Shown in pieces: positions 49,028 through 61,000 of a DNA stretch of 64,000 nt. The translations under genes were made by a program, and so were the position numbers. The notes under the pieces are model-generated. The model was not told where the DNA came from. It searched no databases and saw only the letters and a program-made list of their open reading frames with translations. Positions within the stretch are counted from its first letter, which is position 1; the number at the start of each line of letters is the position of its first letter. The DNA comes from Thamnaconus septentrionalis (lineage: Eukaryota > Chordata > Actinopteri > Tetraodontiformes > Monacanthidae), in contig CM020508.1 of assembly GCA_009823395.1 (NCBI GenBank), positions 7,578,515-7,642,514 of the forward strand. The letters are read 5' to 3'.

Positions 49028-52000
49028 TCAGACTTTGCGCAGGAAAGAGATCTTCAGGATGTCTGGGATGACAAGCTGGTCAGCGTGGAGGGTGGGAGGA
49101 GGCATGTAGGGGAACGTGACCGGAAACATTCGTCTCACATCCATGAGCAGCTGTGGCGCCTGTCCCCAGGGCCGCTCCTTCAGGAGGCCCTGCACCAGCA
49201 AAGACAAGTGGGTCAAACACACACACACACACACACAAGTTTGAACTACAGAAGATATGTGTTGCAACAGCCTATAATACCTGGACAGTCCGGATGAAAT
49301 TCAGAGTGACTCTTTCATCCAGGTCACCGTGGGGGGTGTAGTGAGTGAGAATCTTCACAACCTGTAACACAAACAAGATGCCATCAGTTTGTGTGACATG
49401 GCCAACGCAGAAGTTGTCTAGTGGGGAGGGAGGGAAATGCGGTGAGCCACCTGCTGGTTGTACAGGGCAGTGCAGGTGTGGACCAGGTCCTGGGCGTCAG
49501 CATCAGTCTTTTTCGCCACTTGCAGCAGCCGGGCAGCCTGAATCAGGGGTTCTAATGCATCAACAGCGCCCCCTGCGTGCACATCTCGGCTCCGCAGCCA
49601 CTCCTCGAGCTGACTTACATTGTAGCTGAGAGACGTGACAAAAAATGCTACTAAGTAACCTGGCATATTTCTTTTTTTGCAGAACAACAGCAGAAATGCA
49701 ACAATATGAATGAATAAATTATTAATTAAAATATGTAAAATATATTTCCATATAATTACAGATCTACAACAACTTGACGTATTAACTGATCAACAGAGAG
49801 ACGCGCCTTATTGATACTAAACTGGAGAATTTAGCTGATTCCATTGATTTATAAATAATCATCATTAATTATTAACTTACTTGCATAAAAAATTTGAAAT
49901 GCAATTCAAAACTTGATAAGCCAAAGAGTTGCTGGTGCGTCTCTACCGTATCTGCATGCCCCGGCTGCAGGAGCACATGTCCTTCCTCAGCAGCAGGTTG
50001 TTGAGAGCCGTGGCGGCGATGTGGTAGGCGAGCTCGTGGAAAACCTGCTCCATCTGGGTGGTGGGCAGCGCCTGGCGCGACAGAGCTGCGTGAAGAGCTC
50101 CCAGCTCCCTCAGGAGCGACGCCATTTCGCCTCCCACCACTCTGGGGTCCGAGTTGGCTCGCTTCCTGGACGCAACCAGCTTCGAGGACGAGCTGGAAAA
50201 ACCGATGGTCTCGCTCTCCAGCAGAGCGGGTACTGAGAGAGTATAAGGGTGGGAGAAGGTGAGAAAATGTAAATAAATAAATAAATAAATAAATAAAAAT
50301 AAAAAGTGTGATGATCGGAGGTGTGACGCAGCGCCACCTATGATGCTCTGCAGACGATCCTCCACGATGCGAATGAGCTGCTGGTGGGCCTGGATGCAGA
50401 GGTTACTCAGGACGCGCAGCACGTCGCTTGTGTCGGCGTTCAAAGGAACAATTTCTTCGGAGTCGAAGGTCTGCAGAGCGAACAGAATAGACGAGATGTT
50501 AGCGCAGCGATGGTTCAGATGCCGGGTCGGCGGGGTCAGGGGTCATTGCGTCGTCACTCTACCTGCTCCGAGTGCTGGGTCAGCAGGTCGTGCAGCTGGC
50601 AGGCGTTTTTCAGCCACAGCGCCGTCATCTCCACGTCATTGTTGTGTTTCTGCAGGTGGAAACACTAGTCAGGAAACAGTAGGACTCTACTCCATTAGAC
50701 CCTTTGCAAAGCAGTGAGAGAAAAATCCAGGAGTTGAGTTGCAGGCGTTGCTTGCAGTTGAGCTGGATGATTAAGTTGATCCACTGGATTAACACGATGT
50801 AAAAAAAAAACAAAACTGAAAATAGGTAAACTGGGACCTTTACACCTGTGGCATTGTGGGAGGAGCCTGTCTGCCCACGGTAATACACATGGAATTATGA
50901 GCCATAATCAAGCAGACAGGAGAGCGCAGATCCTGTGAGGCTGCTTCACTGGAGTCCAGGATGAGAGCTCATTTAACATCTCCTCCGCAGTTAGAGTTGA
51001 ACGCACACAGCACGACAAAAACATTCCTAAGACTCAAACCGTGGGGTTGCGTTTTTTACCTTCAGCGCCGTCTTCATCGCTGCAACGGCAGCGCCCGGCA
51101 GCGACTGGGCCTGACTTTGGTCCCTGCAGTCAGCGTGACGGATGCACAGGAAGAGCACGCTGGAGGGCAGACCAGCTGGCAGGGACAGGGCCACGTCGCT
51201 GCGGAGGTCTGCAGCACAGGGAGAAGGTCACGCTGGTTAACTGCAGACGGGTCGGCGACGTTAAATAATTCACGGCCGACCGCCCGAGTGATTCTACCGA
51301 CATGAAAACTTTTTCAAGCTGTTCTTCAAAAGTCTTTGTTCATTTGAATATTTAGGGCAGCGGTTTTCCAAGGTTTAGGGTTCAGGGAAGAGTCAAATAA
51401 TCCAAAAAATCATTTCATTATTGTGATTAACAGATATAACCTAATTATTGTTTAAAGATTATTATTGAATATAAGTAAAAAATCAATTTGTCAGTCAGTC
51501 CGAATACGACTGGGCCAATCTACTGGGTTTTGAGGAGTAGCAAAGGGCGGGGTTTAGATGTGACAATTGAAAAAAAATCAACACAACAATGTAACAATTT
51601 CGATTAGCTTGTTAAAAAATGTGGCAGAAATTCATTCAATGACTTGACATGACTGGCTGTGGGTCAGTTGTAGTGGTATTTGTGGGAAACCATGGCTTGG
51701 TTTTCTGTTTGTCTGGTCAGATTCAGTCAGTGCAGGCGCAGCAGGGAGGAGGGAAACACAGAGAAAGAACCCAGGAGGTTTCAGTCCCACCTGTGATGAG
51801 GTTCTTGATGAGTTTGGTTTCATCTCTCTTCCTGCACTCCAGTAAACCAATGACTGATCCCTGCCTGGAATGCCCGGGACCGGAGCCCGTCGCTGGGCTG
51901 AGAGCTAATGGGAGAACTATTGACGGGAGAGGGGGAAAAAGACCCAACAGAATGAGAACCCGGCTGCGTTTCCCTTCAATCAATGTTGAGGACTCCTCCT

Positions 52001-55000
52001 ACCGTGTGACAGGAGTCTTCTGAGTGAGACGGTGTTCCTGAGCTCCTTCAGCTCTCGCCTCAGCTGGACGCACTCTTTCTCTCTGGCCTCCAGCAGCTCC
52101 TGGAGGTCCTGAAAAACAAAAACAATTCAATCTTAAAGCGTCTACTTAGAATTCAGTGCTTTTTGTACTAAGTTGCAAAACTTCTGAGGGACAAATGGAG
52201 TTTTATTCCAGCTTCATCTCCTTCATGTACCTGGGACTGCTCATCAGAGGAGGCGGAACCAGAGACCCTTTGATTAGCCTGCTGCTGCAGCGCTCTCAGC
52301 CTCTCCTCCTGCTGACTGCGCTGGCCACGCAGCTGGCTCTCCAGAAACCTGAACAGATAAGAGGGAGAGTTTGGTACAAGTCAGACAGGGGAAAGAAAAA
52401 ATGAAAAGGTGAGAAGAAAGTTTGCAAAAGAGCAGACTGACTTGTTGGCCACCCGCACAGCATCGTAAGCGTGCGCCAGGTCTTCTCCCTTCATCTTGAC
52501 GGCCGGGTCTTTGGCCACGTCCATCACTTCCATCAGCTGCTCCTGATAGTGGACACAATTTTGAAAGGAGTGAAAGGAGGATTTCTGGACCAATAAAAAC
52601 AACTTCTGTTGGAGATTCCAGGGGGTACTTCCTCCTGAGATGTCTCACCATGGTTCCTTCGTTCCTCCACGCCAACAGCTTCCTGTCCGGTGGCGGGGAG
52701 GTGACGCTGATCCTGCGTTGCTGCTCGGGCGAGGGGAAGGCGGAGGGGAAGGGTGAGAGGGAGAGGGGGGTGAGGGACTGCGGCGACAGAGGCTCCAGGC
52801 TCACACTCTGGGCTGAGTCGGTCCTCCTGTGGCCTTGGGCCGACGGTGATGCGGGCTGGGTTAAAAATAAAAGGAAAGACCCACAGACAGGTAAGCAGTG
52901 CAGCTCATGGTGTTGTCTGCGTCAGTTCAGAGTGTTGTGATGGGTGGTGTGTGCTGGTGGGTGGTGGTGGCGGCACCTCGGCCAGCTGATTCATCTCCCG
53001 CAGGTTGTCGTATCTCTGCTCCAGCCTGGTGAACTCTCTCAGGAGACCCTGGTACTTCCTCCTCTCCTCGTCCAGCTCCGTCCTCAGAGCGGTGCTCCTC
53101 TGAGACACCTCCTGCTCCAGACGCTCTGCACGCATGCGTCAACACAAACAAAGTCACTGAGGCTTAGTTGTTGCACATTTTCAATTGTTTCTCATAACTT
53201 TTGCAAATTTTAATTGTTTAATGTTACTTTAGGTGGAGGCTTCAAATAAGCCTTTTGGGTTTTGTTTTGTTTTTGCCTCTCCCTGCACTACTTATAATTT
53301 GTTATCTTGTTTCTTTGTATACTTTTTAAACGGTGCACAAATAAAAACTAAACTAAACTAAAGCAGTGGTCCTCAACCCCCGGTCCGTGGGTCAGAGAAA
53401 GAATAATTAACTTCCGTTAAATTAATTCCGTTTTATCTGAGTCTGAACAACTTTATTATGAAAAAGTACCGGATTCTCTAAATTACATCCATCTGTGGCT
53501 CGATCACGTGATACGTTACCGCTAGATTAAACCCACTAGCCAGCAAGCTAGCGAGCAACATGAGTGAAAACAAACGTCTTTGGAAAGAGGAAGGTCCAGT
53601 GAGGAGACAGAAGAGTCCACGACTTCCAAGAAAAAGAAAGCAACGTTTAAACTAACACACAATACCAGGAGTCCTATCAATGACTTTATCTCGGCAGAAG
53701 ATTCCTACGCAACAAGCCCACTCTTCTTAACACGCGACGACCGGCTCTCTAATGAGGCAATGAAGCCTTCAAAAGTTCCAAACGTGTACACAGTGGAACC
53801 ACGTTTATTATTATATTTAGAAACTACCACAATTTTCATGCCGGTCCGTGAAAATATTGTCTCACTTTCAACCGGGCCGTGGTTAAAAAAAAACAAAGGT
53901 TGAGGACCGCTGCCTTAAAGCACTAAAGTGCTCCACCTGGTGGTGACCGCGGTGAGACGCTACCTTCTTGTGTTTTCTCTTGCTCCAGCAGGCGAGCAGA
54001 CAGCTCGTCTCTCTCGTGACCCAAACGCTCCTTTTCCTCCCGCAGCGTCTGCACGTCCTGGAGACGTAACGAGGGCAAACTGATGATTATTCAAAGTCCA
54101 CCCAGAGTCCGAAAGCAGGGCAAAAAGTGTGTTTTACAGGCAGACTGGGTTTAAAATATGCGCGCGGACCGACCTCTGTGAGCCGGAGGATCTCCTTGGC
54201 AGCTTTCTCCTCGGCTCTTTTCCTCTCCTCCAGCTCCTTCTCGCTGACGACGGGAGCCGGCAGAGGCTTCTCTCTGATTTTGGCCTCCAGTTTCTGCGCC
54301 GCTGCTCTCAGGGTCTGCAGCTCGGTGGCGGAGGCCTGCCGCTCCGCCTGCAGGGTCTCTCTCAGCGCTGCGCTCTCTCTGGTCTGAACACAAGAACACG
54401 TTCAGTCGCCTCCTCATTAGCGAAATAAAGATGATTATTTACACTTTTAGCATCATGTATCCTGCACTTTGGGGACACATGGACAAAAAAACATTTTTAT
54501 ACCGCAGCACCCTTCCACAAAGTCCTTAAATTATGAGTAAAAGCGTACGAGATATTTAAAACAATGAAAACCCAACAACTAAAGAGTACCAGCAAAAAGA
54601 GAGAGAGAAGCTAAGCAAAACTAAGCTAAGCTAATAGCTTAAAACAATCCAAATACAGGCATAGTATTTGTGTTGGTCTTAGCTGTGTTGTAGTTTTTCA
54701 TTACCATGGGAACCCTGGAAATGTATAACAACATTTTCCCACAAATCAACCGTCTCTCTGTCTCTCTCCCGATCTCCAGAGTCAGATCATGCGCCGACGT
54801 GGAAAAAAGCTCTCGGGCAGCTGCGAGCGCCAGCCGCCACCCACCTGATGATCGGCCCTGAGCTGCAGCTGCATCAGTTTGACTTCCATGCCCTTGTTGA
54901 GCTCTCTGTACTTCTCCACCGAGCGGGCCTCGGCTTTCAGCCCCAGCAGCTCCTTCCTGGCCGCCCTGCGGCGCACGCAGCACTGCAGCAGCACCACCGC

Positions 55001-58000
55001 GGCCCTCACGCGCCTGTACGCCTGCCTGGCCAGCCACCCACGGACCCTGGCCTGGAGCAGCACGGCTGCCCGCTCCGCCAAAAACTGTGGGAGGAGAGTT
55101 AGAGGGGTTTAATTGGCCTCTACTTTACAAACACAAGAAAATCAAGCTGGCGGGGTTAATAATTTGGCTGGTGGTGAGTGAACGTGTGGGCTGAACGCTG
55201 ACCGCTCTGTATCTGCGGCGTGTCAGGGTGCCTCGGGTGAAAGCCTGGATGGTGATGGTGGCGTTTCGGATCACGAGGAACAGCTGTCGGACCACCAGCA
55301 TGCGGTAGGTTTTCTGAATCACCAAGGTGGCCTTGGTGTAGCGCAGGCTGAGAGCCAAGCTGCAGCCAACAGAGCAAAGGATGATGGGAGACGTATTAAA
55401 ACAACAAGAAAACCCATCAGACCAGACCAGGCCAGACCAGATCCGATCAGATCAGACCAGACCAGACCAGACCAGACCAGATCCGATCAGACCAGATAGA
55501 TGTTTGAAGGTCATCTCACCGCCTGGCCAGAGCTCCTCTGCAGTGCTTCTGGATGGTGATGGTGGCCCAGCAGATCCGGGTGTATCTGAGTCGGGCCAGC
55601 CAGCCTCTGACCCGACTCTGGATGATCACGGCAGCATGGCACAGCCTCTCAGCTCTCAGCCTCTCCAGGAGAGCCACCTGACCGGCCCTGAAGAACACTT
55701 TGGTCTTTCCAAAGCAGTACTGGTCTGGGTCCGGGATTAGTTCTGGCAGAGCTTCTCTGCACAGGGCCTGGGCCTGACTCTGGTCCTGGGGGCCCTGGAG
55801 CAAGATGCGGTACCTGATGAAGAACTCCTCATATGTCCATCTAGAGAAAAAGGAACAATGTTAGATTGAGTTTTAATGTCAAAATCTTATGAGCATCCTG
55901 GCTATTTTAATTATTAATATGCAGAACAACGGATTTACAAATATAGGAAACAAAAAATCTGCAACCATTTTTTTTATTTTAAATTTAAATTAATATTTAA
56001 TTTTCATATATATGTATTTATATTTATGACAACAAACTACTTTTGTTTCGATGTTTTAGCATCAAATGGAATAAAAAACCAACATTGTTTGTGTATAATC
56101 CCTCATGAAACCATGAATCAGAAGTGAACTCATCCTTTGTTACACAGTCTTGATTATTTCAGTTGTCTGTATGAGAGTTTTGCAGATGGTCTGAGAGGTG
56201 GAGACCTGGTCGGGTATCCAGCAGCACTGATGCGGATTGTCTCCAGCACACCGCAGGCTCTCAATTGCTGGACTGTCCTGTGAGGGTCGAACCTGACAAA
56301 TCAACACAGTCAGATTAAACATTTATTTCAAATTAAAAAAAAAAAAAAAAAAAAAAGATAATGACATCTGCAAGAATTTTTTTATTCATACAAAAAAGCT
56401 TCCTTGAGGTCGTTGGGCTTGATGCAGCGGACGTAGTGAGGTGCTGTGCTGTTGAGGGTGTCCATCAGCATCTGCAAGGACTGACGGAACTGCCAAGCAG
56501 CAAAACGGAGCCAAAAAGTAATAATACGAATTGTCAATCCAAACTAGGAAAACGATTAAACAGCTGCACCAGATATGGCACTGTGAGAGCTCACCTGGAA
56601 GCCCACCGTCAGCCTGTGCTCTCTGGTGGCTCGTTTTCCTGTGCGAACGCTCCCATTGGCCACAGGGGGCACGTTTCCCTGCTGCTGGAACAACTCGGCC
56701 ACCAGCTCAGACTGACACGCAGACACACAGACGCACCGGTGAGTGACCGTCGAGGAGTCCCACTCAAAAGCAAACATGTGTATCCATATTTATACGCGGA
56801 GGCAGTACCTGACTTGCTTTGAGGATGTTGATGAGCTCCTCAAAGACGGTGTCCCGGTTCTTGTCTAGAAAACCCTCGCATTCATACTGCACCTGTCAAA
56901 AAATAACAGTGTATGATATTTTAAATATCATTAATGTAAAACACAAGAAACTTGTGCTATGTCAGTCAGGTTTTTGCCACGTCTTTCCAGCTAACTGACC
57001 CTTCAAACAAACTCTTATCATCTCTCTGTCTCATCAACATTTTAAAGCTAGGAAGGAAGCAAGGAGTCAAACAGAAACAGGATTCAGCCAAATTTTGCCA
57101 GTCGATCTAATGAGTTGTGCTCATAGCATAGCTTGTCTCCGCACAGTGTGTTGGCTCTCAATACTCACAGAGTCGGCAAAGTGATCGACAATAAAGGCGC
57201 TGTTGGACATGCGAGGCTTGCGGAAGAAGGGGTGGGGCCTGCTGGTCAGGTGCTGGTCATACAGCTTCTGCACCCAGCTCTCATCCGAACCTTTGGGCAT
57301 CTGATGATGGCAGAGACATGAGTTCAACCTTTGGATGCGGTGCTTTGAACATTTAGCGGCTAAAATGACTGCCCGCTGTACGAACTGCTGAGCTGCACCA
57401 CGCACTCACCCTGCACTCCTCGTCCAGCAGATCAAACAGGCCTAGCTGGCCCTCGATAAGACTGATGCACTGCTGATTGTCACTGAAGGCAATGGTGTCC
57501 CAGGCCAGCTCCTCCTTGATGTACTCCTCCTGCTCCAGCTGGAACACATGCTGGAAGAAAAAGTAAAAATAAATAAATAAATAAACCTTGGTGCTTATTC
57601 ATAAGGATTCAAGTGAGTGTTTTGCCTGGAATCTGAATAAGATTGAAAGAAAACCTCAATGGTGAATAATCATAATGAACGAATAGGTTAGATTTAAGCT
57701 GTAAAAAGGTCATTTCAATGGCTAAAATGGTTTTAACATGATCAAATGTACAGTGCAACTGTGCTGGAACTATACTTGGTTTTGGTCCATTTTTGGCACT
57801 CCATTTTGGTTGTGACGGAGTTTTTGTGTGCAGTTCGTGTTCTTGCTGATGGCAATATTTGGAAACCATATGCCTGTAAGTAGATGCTGACATGCTTATT
57901 TGTTGTCCAATGATGGTGGGATGGTGACGGGGTGAATAATTTCATGTTTAGTGAAGTTTTGATTACTTTTAAGAATTGCTAATCATAGTTTGCTACTTAG

Positions 58001-61000
58001 CTTTTACATTTGAATATATACATATATATATATATAACATTTGAATTGTATGGAAATACTGTGAAGAGTGATGATAATTAGATTTTGTTTGTATGTTTGC
58101 TGCAGTTTTACAAAAAAAAGTGAGAGCGGATTCAACCACACTGTTCAATATGGAAATACAATGAAACAAGTAAAAAACCTTAAACTTCCAAGCTTCATTT
58201 TCATTGGATTGTCCCACATGTTAACTAGCTGTCTAGTTTGACATCAACTCAATCAAGGACAGAAAAGCAACAATGCTCTTGACTCACCCGATTGAACTGC
58301 TGTTGCAGTTTTTCGTTTGCATAATTTATGCAGAACTGCTCGAAACTGTTGCGATCAAAAGTCTCAAACCTGCACAGACAGAAAACACCCTTCGCTAGGT
58401 TCACGCTGCATGTAGACACTCAGCTCTGTCCAAGTCAGAGAAGTCCAGACTTTTTACCCGTAGATGTCCAGCACTCCTATAAAGGACTTGGGCTTCTCCC
58501 TCTTTGCACGCAGGGCAGAGTTGAGCCTTTGGACCGTCCAGGTGAACAGCTGCCCGTAGATGTGTTTGGCCAGTGCGTCTCTGGCCTCCAGCGCCTGCTG
58601 ACCGGGAAGCGGTTTGACCAGCATCTCGCCGCCCACGGCCAGCCTGCGATGACACAGCCAGTGGGCCATCTGAGACCTCTCCACTCCCAACAGCTTGGAG
58701 AAGATGGCCAGGGAGTTGTCGTCTGCCTGCAAGGAAACAACAACAACTTGGGGATGATTCTGGAGGAAATGTTTGGAAGGAGAACAGAAGAATGACTATA
58801 GAAAACCCGACAAGGAGACTTGTGGCAGATATGAAAATAAACCTCTTACATCGATTGAGCTCCGTTCAGAATCCCTTCCAATACCCTCGATGTTGACATT
58901 CCCGAGATGGAGCACAGCAGCCAGTATCCTGAAGATCTCCATCTGTTGGTCCGACTGCACTCCTGCAATTTAAAGATGCTGTGATGTCAGTGAGGTGCAA
59001 GAAAAGTGCAAAGAAAAGAAGATACTCTGAAGGAGACGATGTGTTCTGGTTGGAGTCAAGGCTTGAGTCTTTTTTCGGACCTAGGATGGTGAAGGCATTG
59101 CGAGTGCGCTCCAGGTCGACTGAATCGTCAATGCCGGGGATCGTCATCTGACCTCCCTGGCTGGTGTAGTGGAAGCTCTCAGGTGTATCTGGAAGAAATG
59201 GGCTGTGGTGATCAGAATACGTGATGTCATGTGGACGAGATCAAGGGGAACGAGGACTCACTGAGCTTCAAGGACCTCAGCTCTGGCAGCCCCCTGGCTG
59301 CACACAGCTGGTAGAAGATGTGGTAGTTCCTCTCCGCTGACGCCTGACGGACACGTGAGTATTTGTCGTGACATTTCTCTCAACACTCTGATTGTTTTCG
59401 GTCCAGTGTCGGCTACACACCTGGAAGACGACCCTCGACTTCTCCAGGAGGTAAGTCCTCATGTTTGCCCCGCTGATGTCTCCTTTCATCCCGAAGCCGA
59501 TCTCAATGTACTTCCCAAAGCGGCTGCTGTTATCGTTCCGGGTGGTTTTAGCATTCCCGATGGACTGCACACACAAAGGGAAGCCACTCATCCTTCAAGA
59601 ACAACAGAAGTGTGCAAAGTCCCGCCGTGGTGAAAAGCAACTAACGGGTCCTTTACCTCCATGATGGGGTTGGAGGCCAGAACCCGCTCCTCCACACTGG
59701 TCTGCTGCGCTGCTCCTCCCACCACGGCAAAGTAGCGCATGGAGAACTTGGCCGTGACGGTTTTCCCAGAGCCGGACTCCCGCTGATTATGATGGACTGG
59801 TTCTTCTCCTCCCTGCACGTAGACACAACAATGACTGACCAACCGTGACTGACCATCAACCCTAAAACAAAACACACACACAAAGCGAGCGAGGACCTAC
59901 CGGATCATCATGCGGTAGGCTTCCTCAGCCACAGAGAAGATGTGAGGTTCCATGTCAGCCATGTCCTGGCCGCTGTAGGCGTCAATGACCTCCTCTCCAT
60001 ATATGGGCAGCTGGTCGTAGGGGTTAATGGCCACCAACACGATACCTGGAGGGACGGAAGGAGAGACTTAATGATATGAACTAGAAGTTTATAATTAAAG
60101 TATTGATCAGATAATTCTTTTGTTGTAAGATTCAACGTTCAAGTTAAAGGGGCAGAGTGTGGATCACTTGCTTGTGACACATGACTGCAGAGAGTGGAAA
60201 TTAAGGCGAAGGATGACTTGTGTCAAACAGTGAACTGTCTCTGGTCTATCAAGAAGAAGAACTCCCTAAGAAATGACAAAAGTCCATTCTTTACTTCTTT
60301 TACGTTCTCGGCTTCCAAGGAGCTAAATTGGCACAGAGGAAAATGTTTTTTTAGCACCCTACAGACACGGTGAAAGTTCAGCAAAGCACTACTCAAAGCC
60401 AGTAGCTAAAACTGAGGCTGTAAACAGAGGGCTAATTATGTCATATTCTGAAGCTCTATGGAGTTTTTCACGTAATTGTTAGACTGCCCCGCTGGAGTCT
60501 GTGATAACAGATAAAGATCTGGAAGGGGTGACGGTGTGAGACAAGGGGCATTGTGGGAGGAGCCTCCCTGGTTTCAACCTTTGATTCACAGTAATACAAT
60601 TCACATCACGAGCCATAACCTCCCGGACAGAAGCGCACAGGAGCCCTCAGCCGTTGGCACGTCTGTTTAGATGTACGCGAGTTTGGACCCCTGACACACC
60701 GCAGTAGGTGTAGATGCTGCTGTAGTCCAGGAATCGGACCCGAAGGTTGTGCAGGACGGCAGGTTCATGGAGAAAACTGAGAGCAGTTAGATCGTTTTCC
60801 CCCTCCAGGATGTCTGGGTTCCCCAGCGGTGGGAGGTCAGAGGCGGCTTTCACCGGGTAGTTGACCTCCTGCCAGTGGAGAGGAAAGTTAGCGAAGTGGA
60901 GACTTGGGTGGAGACCTCAGCAATCACTTCTCTTTTTTTAGTTTACACCTCTTACCTTTCCATCAGAGAGCTGCAGACTGAGATGTTTCTCTCCAGGACT

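Larger units (their letters stand above)
49028..51208 (-). other. myo5b: Myosin-Vb-like exons 29-35: globular tail (DIL) domain
   Basis: Exons (minus strand) 51060-51208, 50563-50649, 50338-50470, 49947-50232, 49451-49625, 49281-49361 and 49028-49189. They encode the cargo-binding globular tail, with [68 protein letters not shown] and the closing [20 protein letters not shown]. The family-typical NLLLRKD motif is intact. Confidence 0.92.
51791..54383 (-). other. myo5b: Myosin-Vb-like exons 21-28: coiled-coil stalk and linker
   Basis: Exons (minus strand) 54174-54383, 53964-54057, 52977-53125, 52649-52855, 52442-52542, 52231-52348, 52003-52108 and 51791-51916. The first three encode heptad-rich helix ([60 protein letters not shown]). 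Exon 24 is Ser/Pro-rich and breaks the coil ([18 protein letters not shown]). Exons 25-28 return to short helices. Compared with MYO5B, the segments between the first coil and the globular tail are much reduced. Confidence 0.85.
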
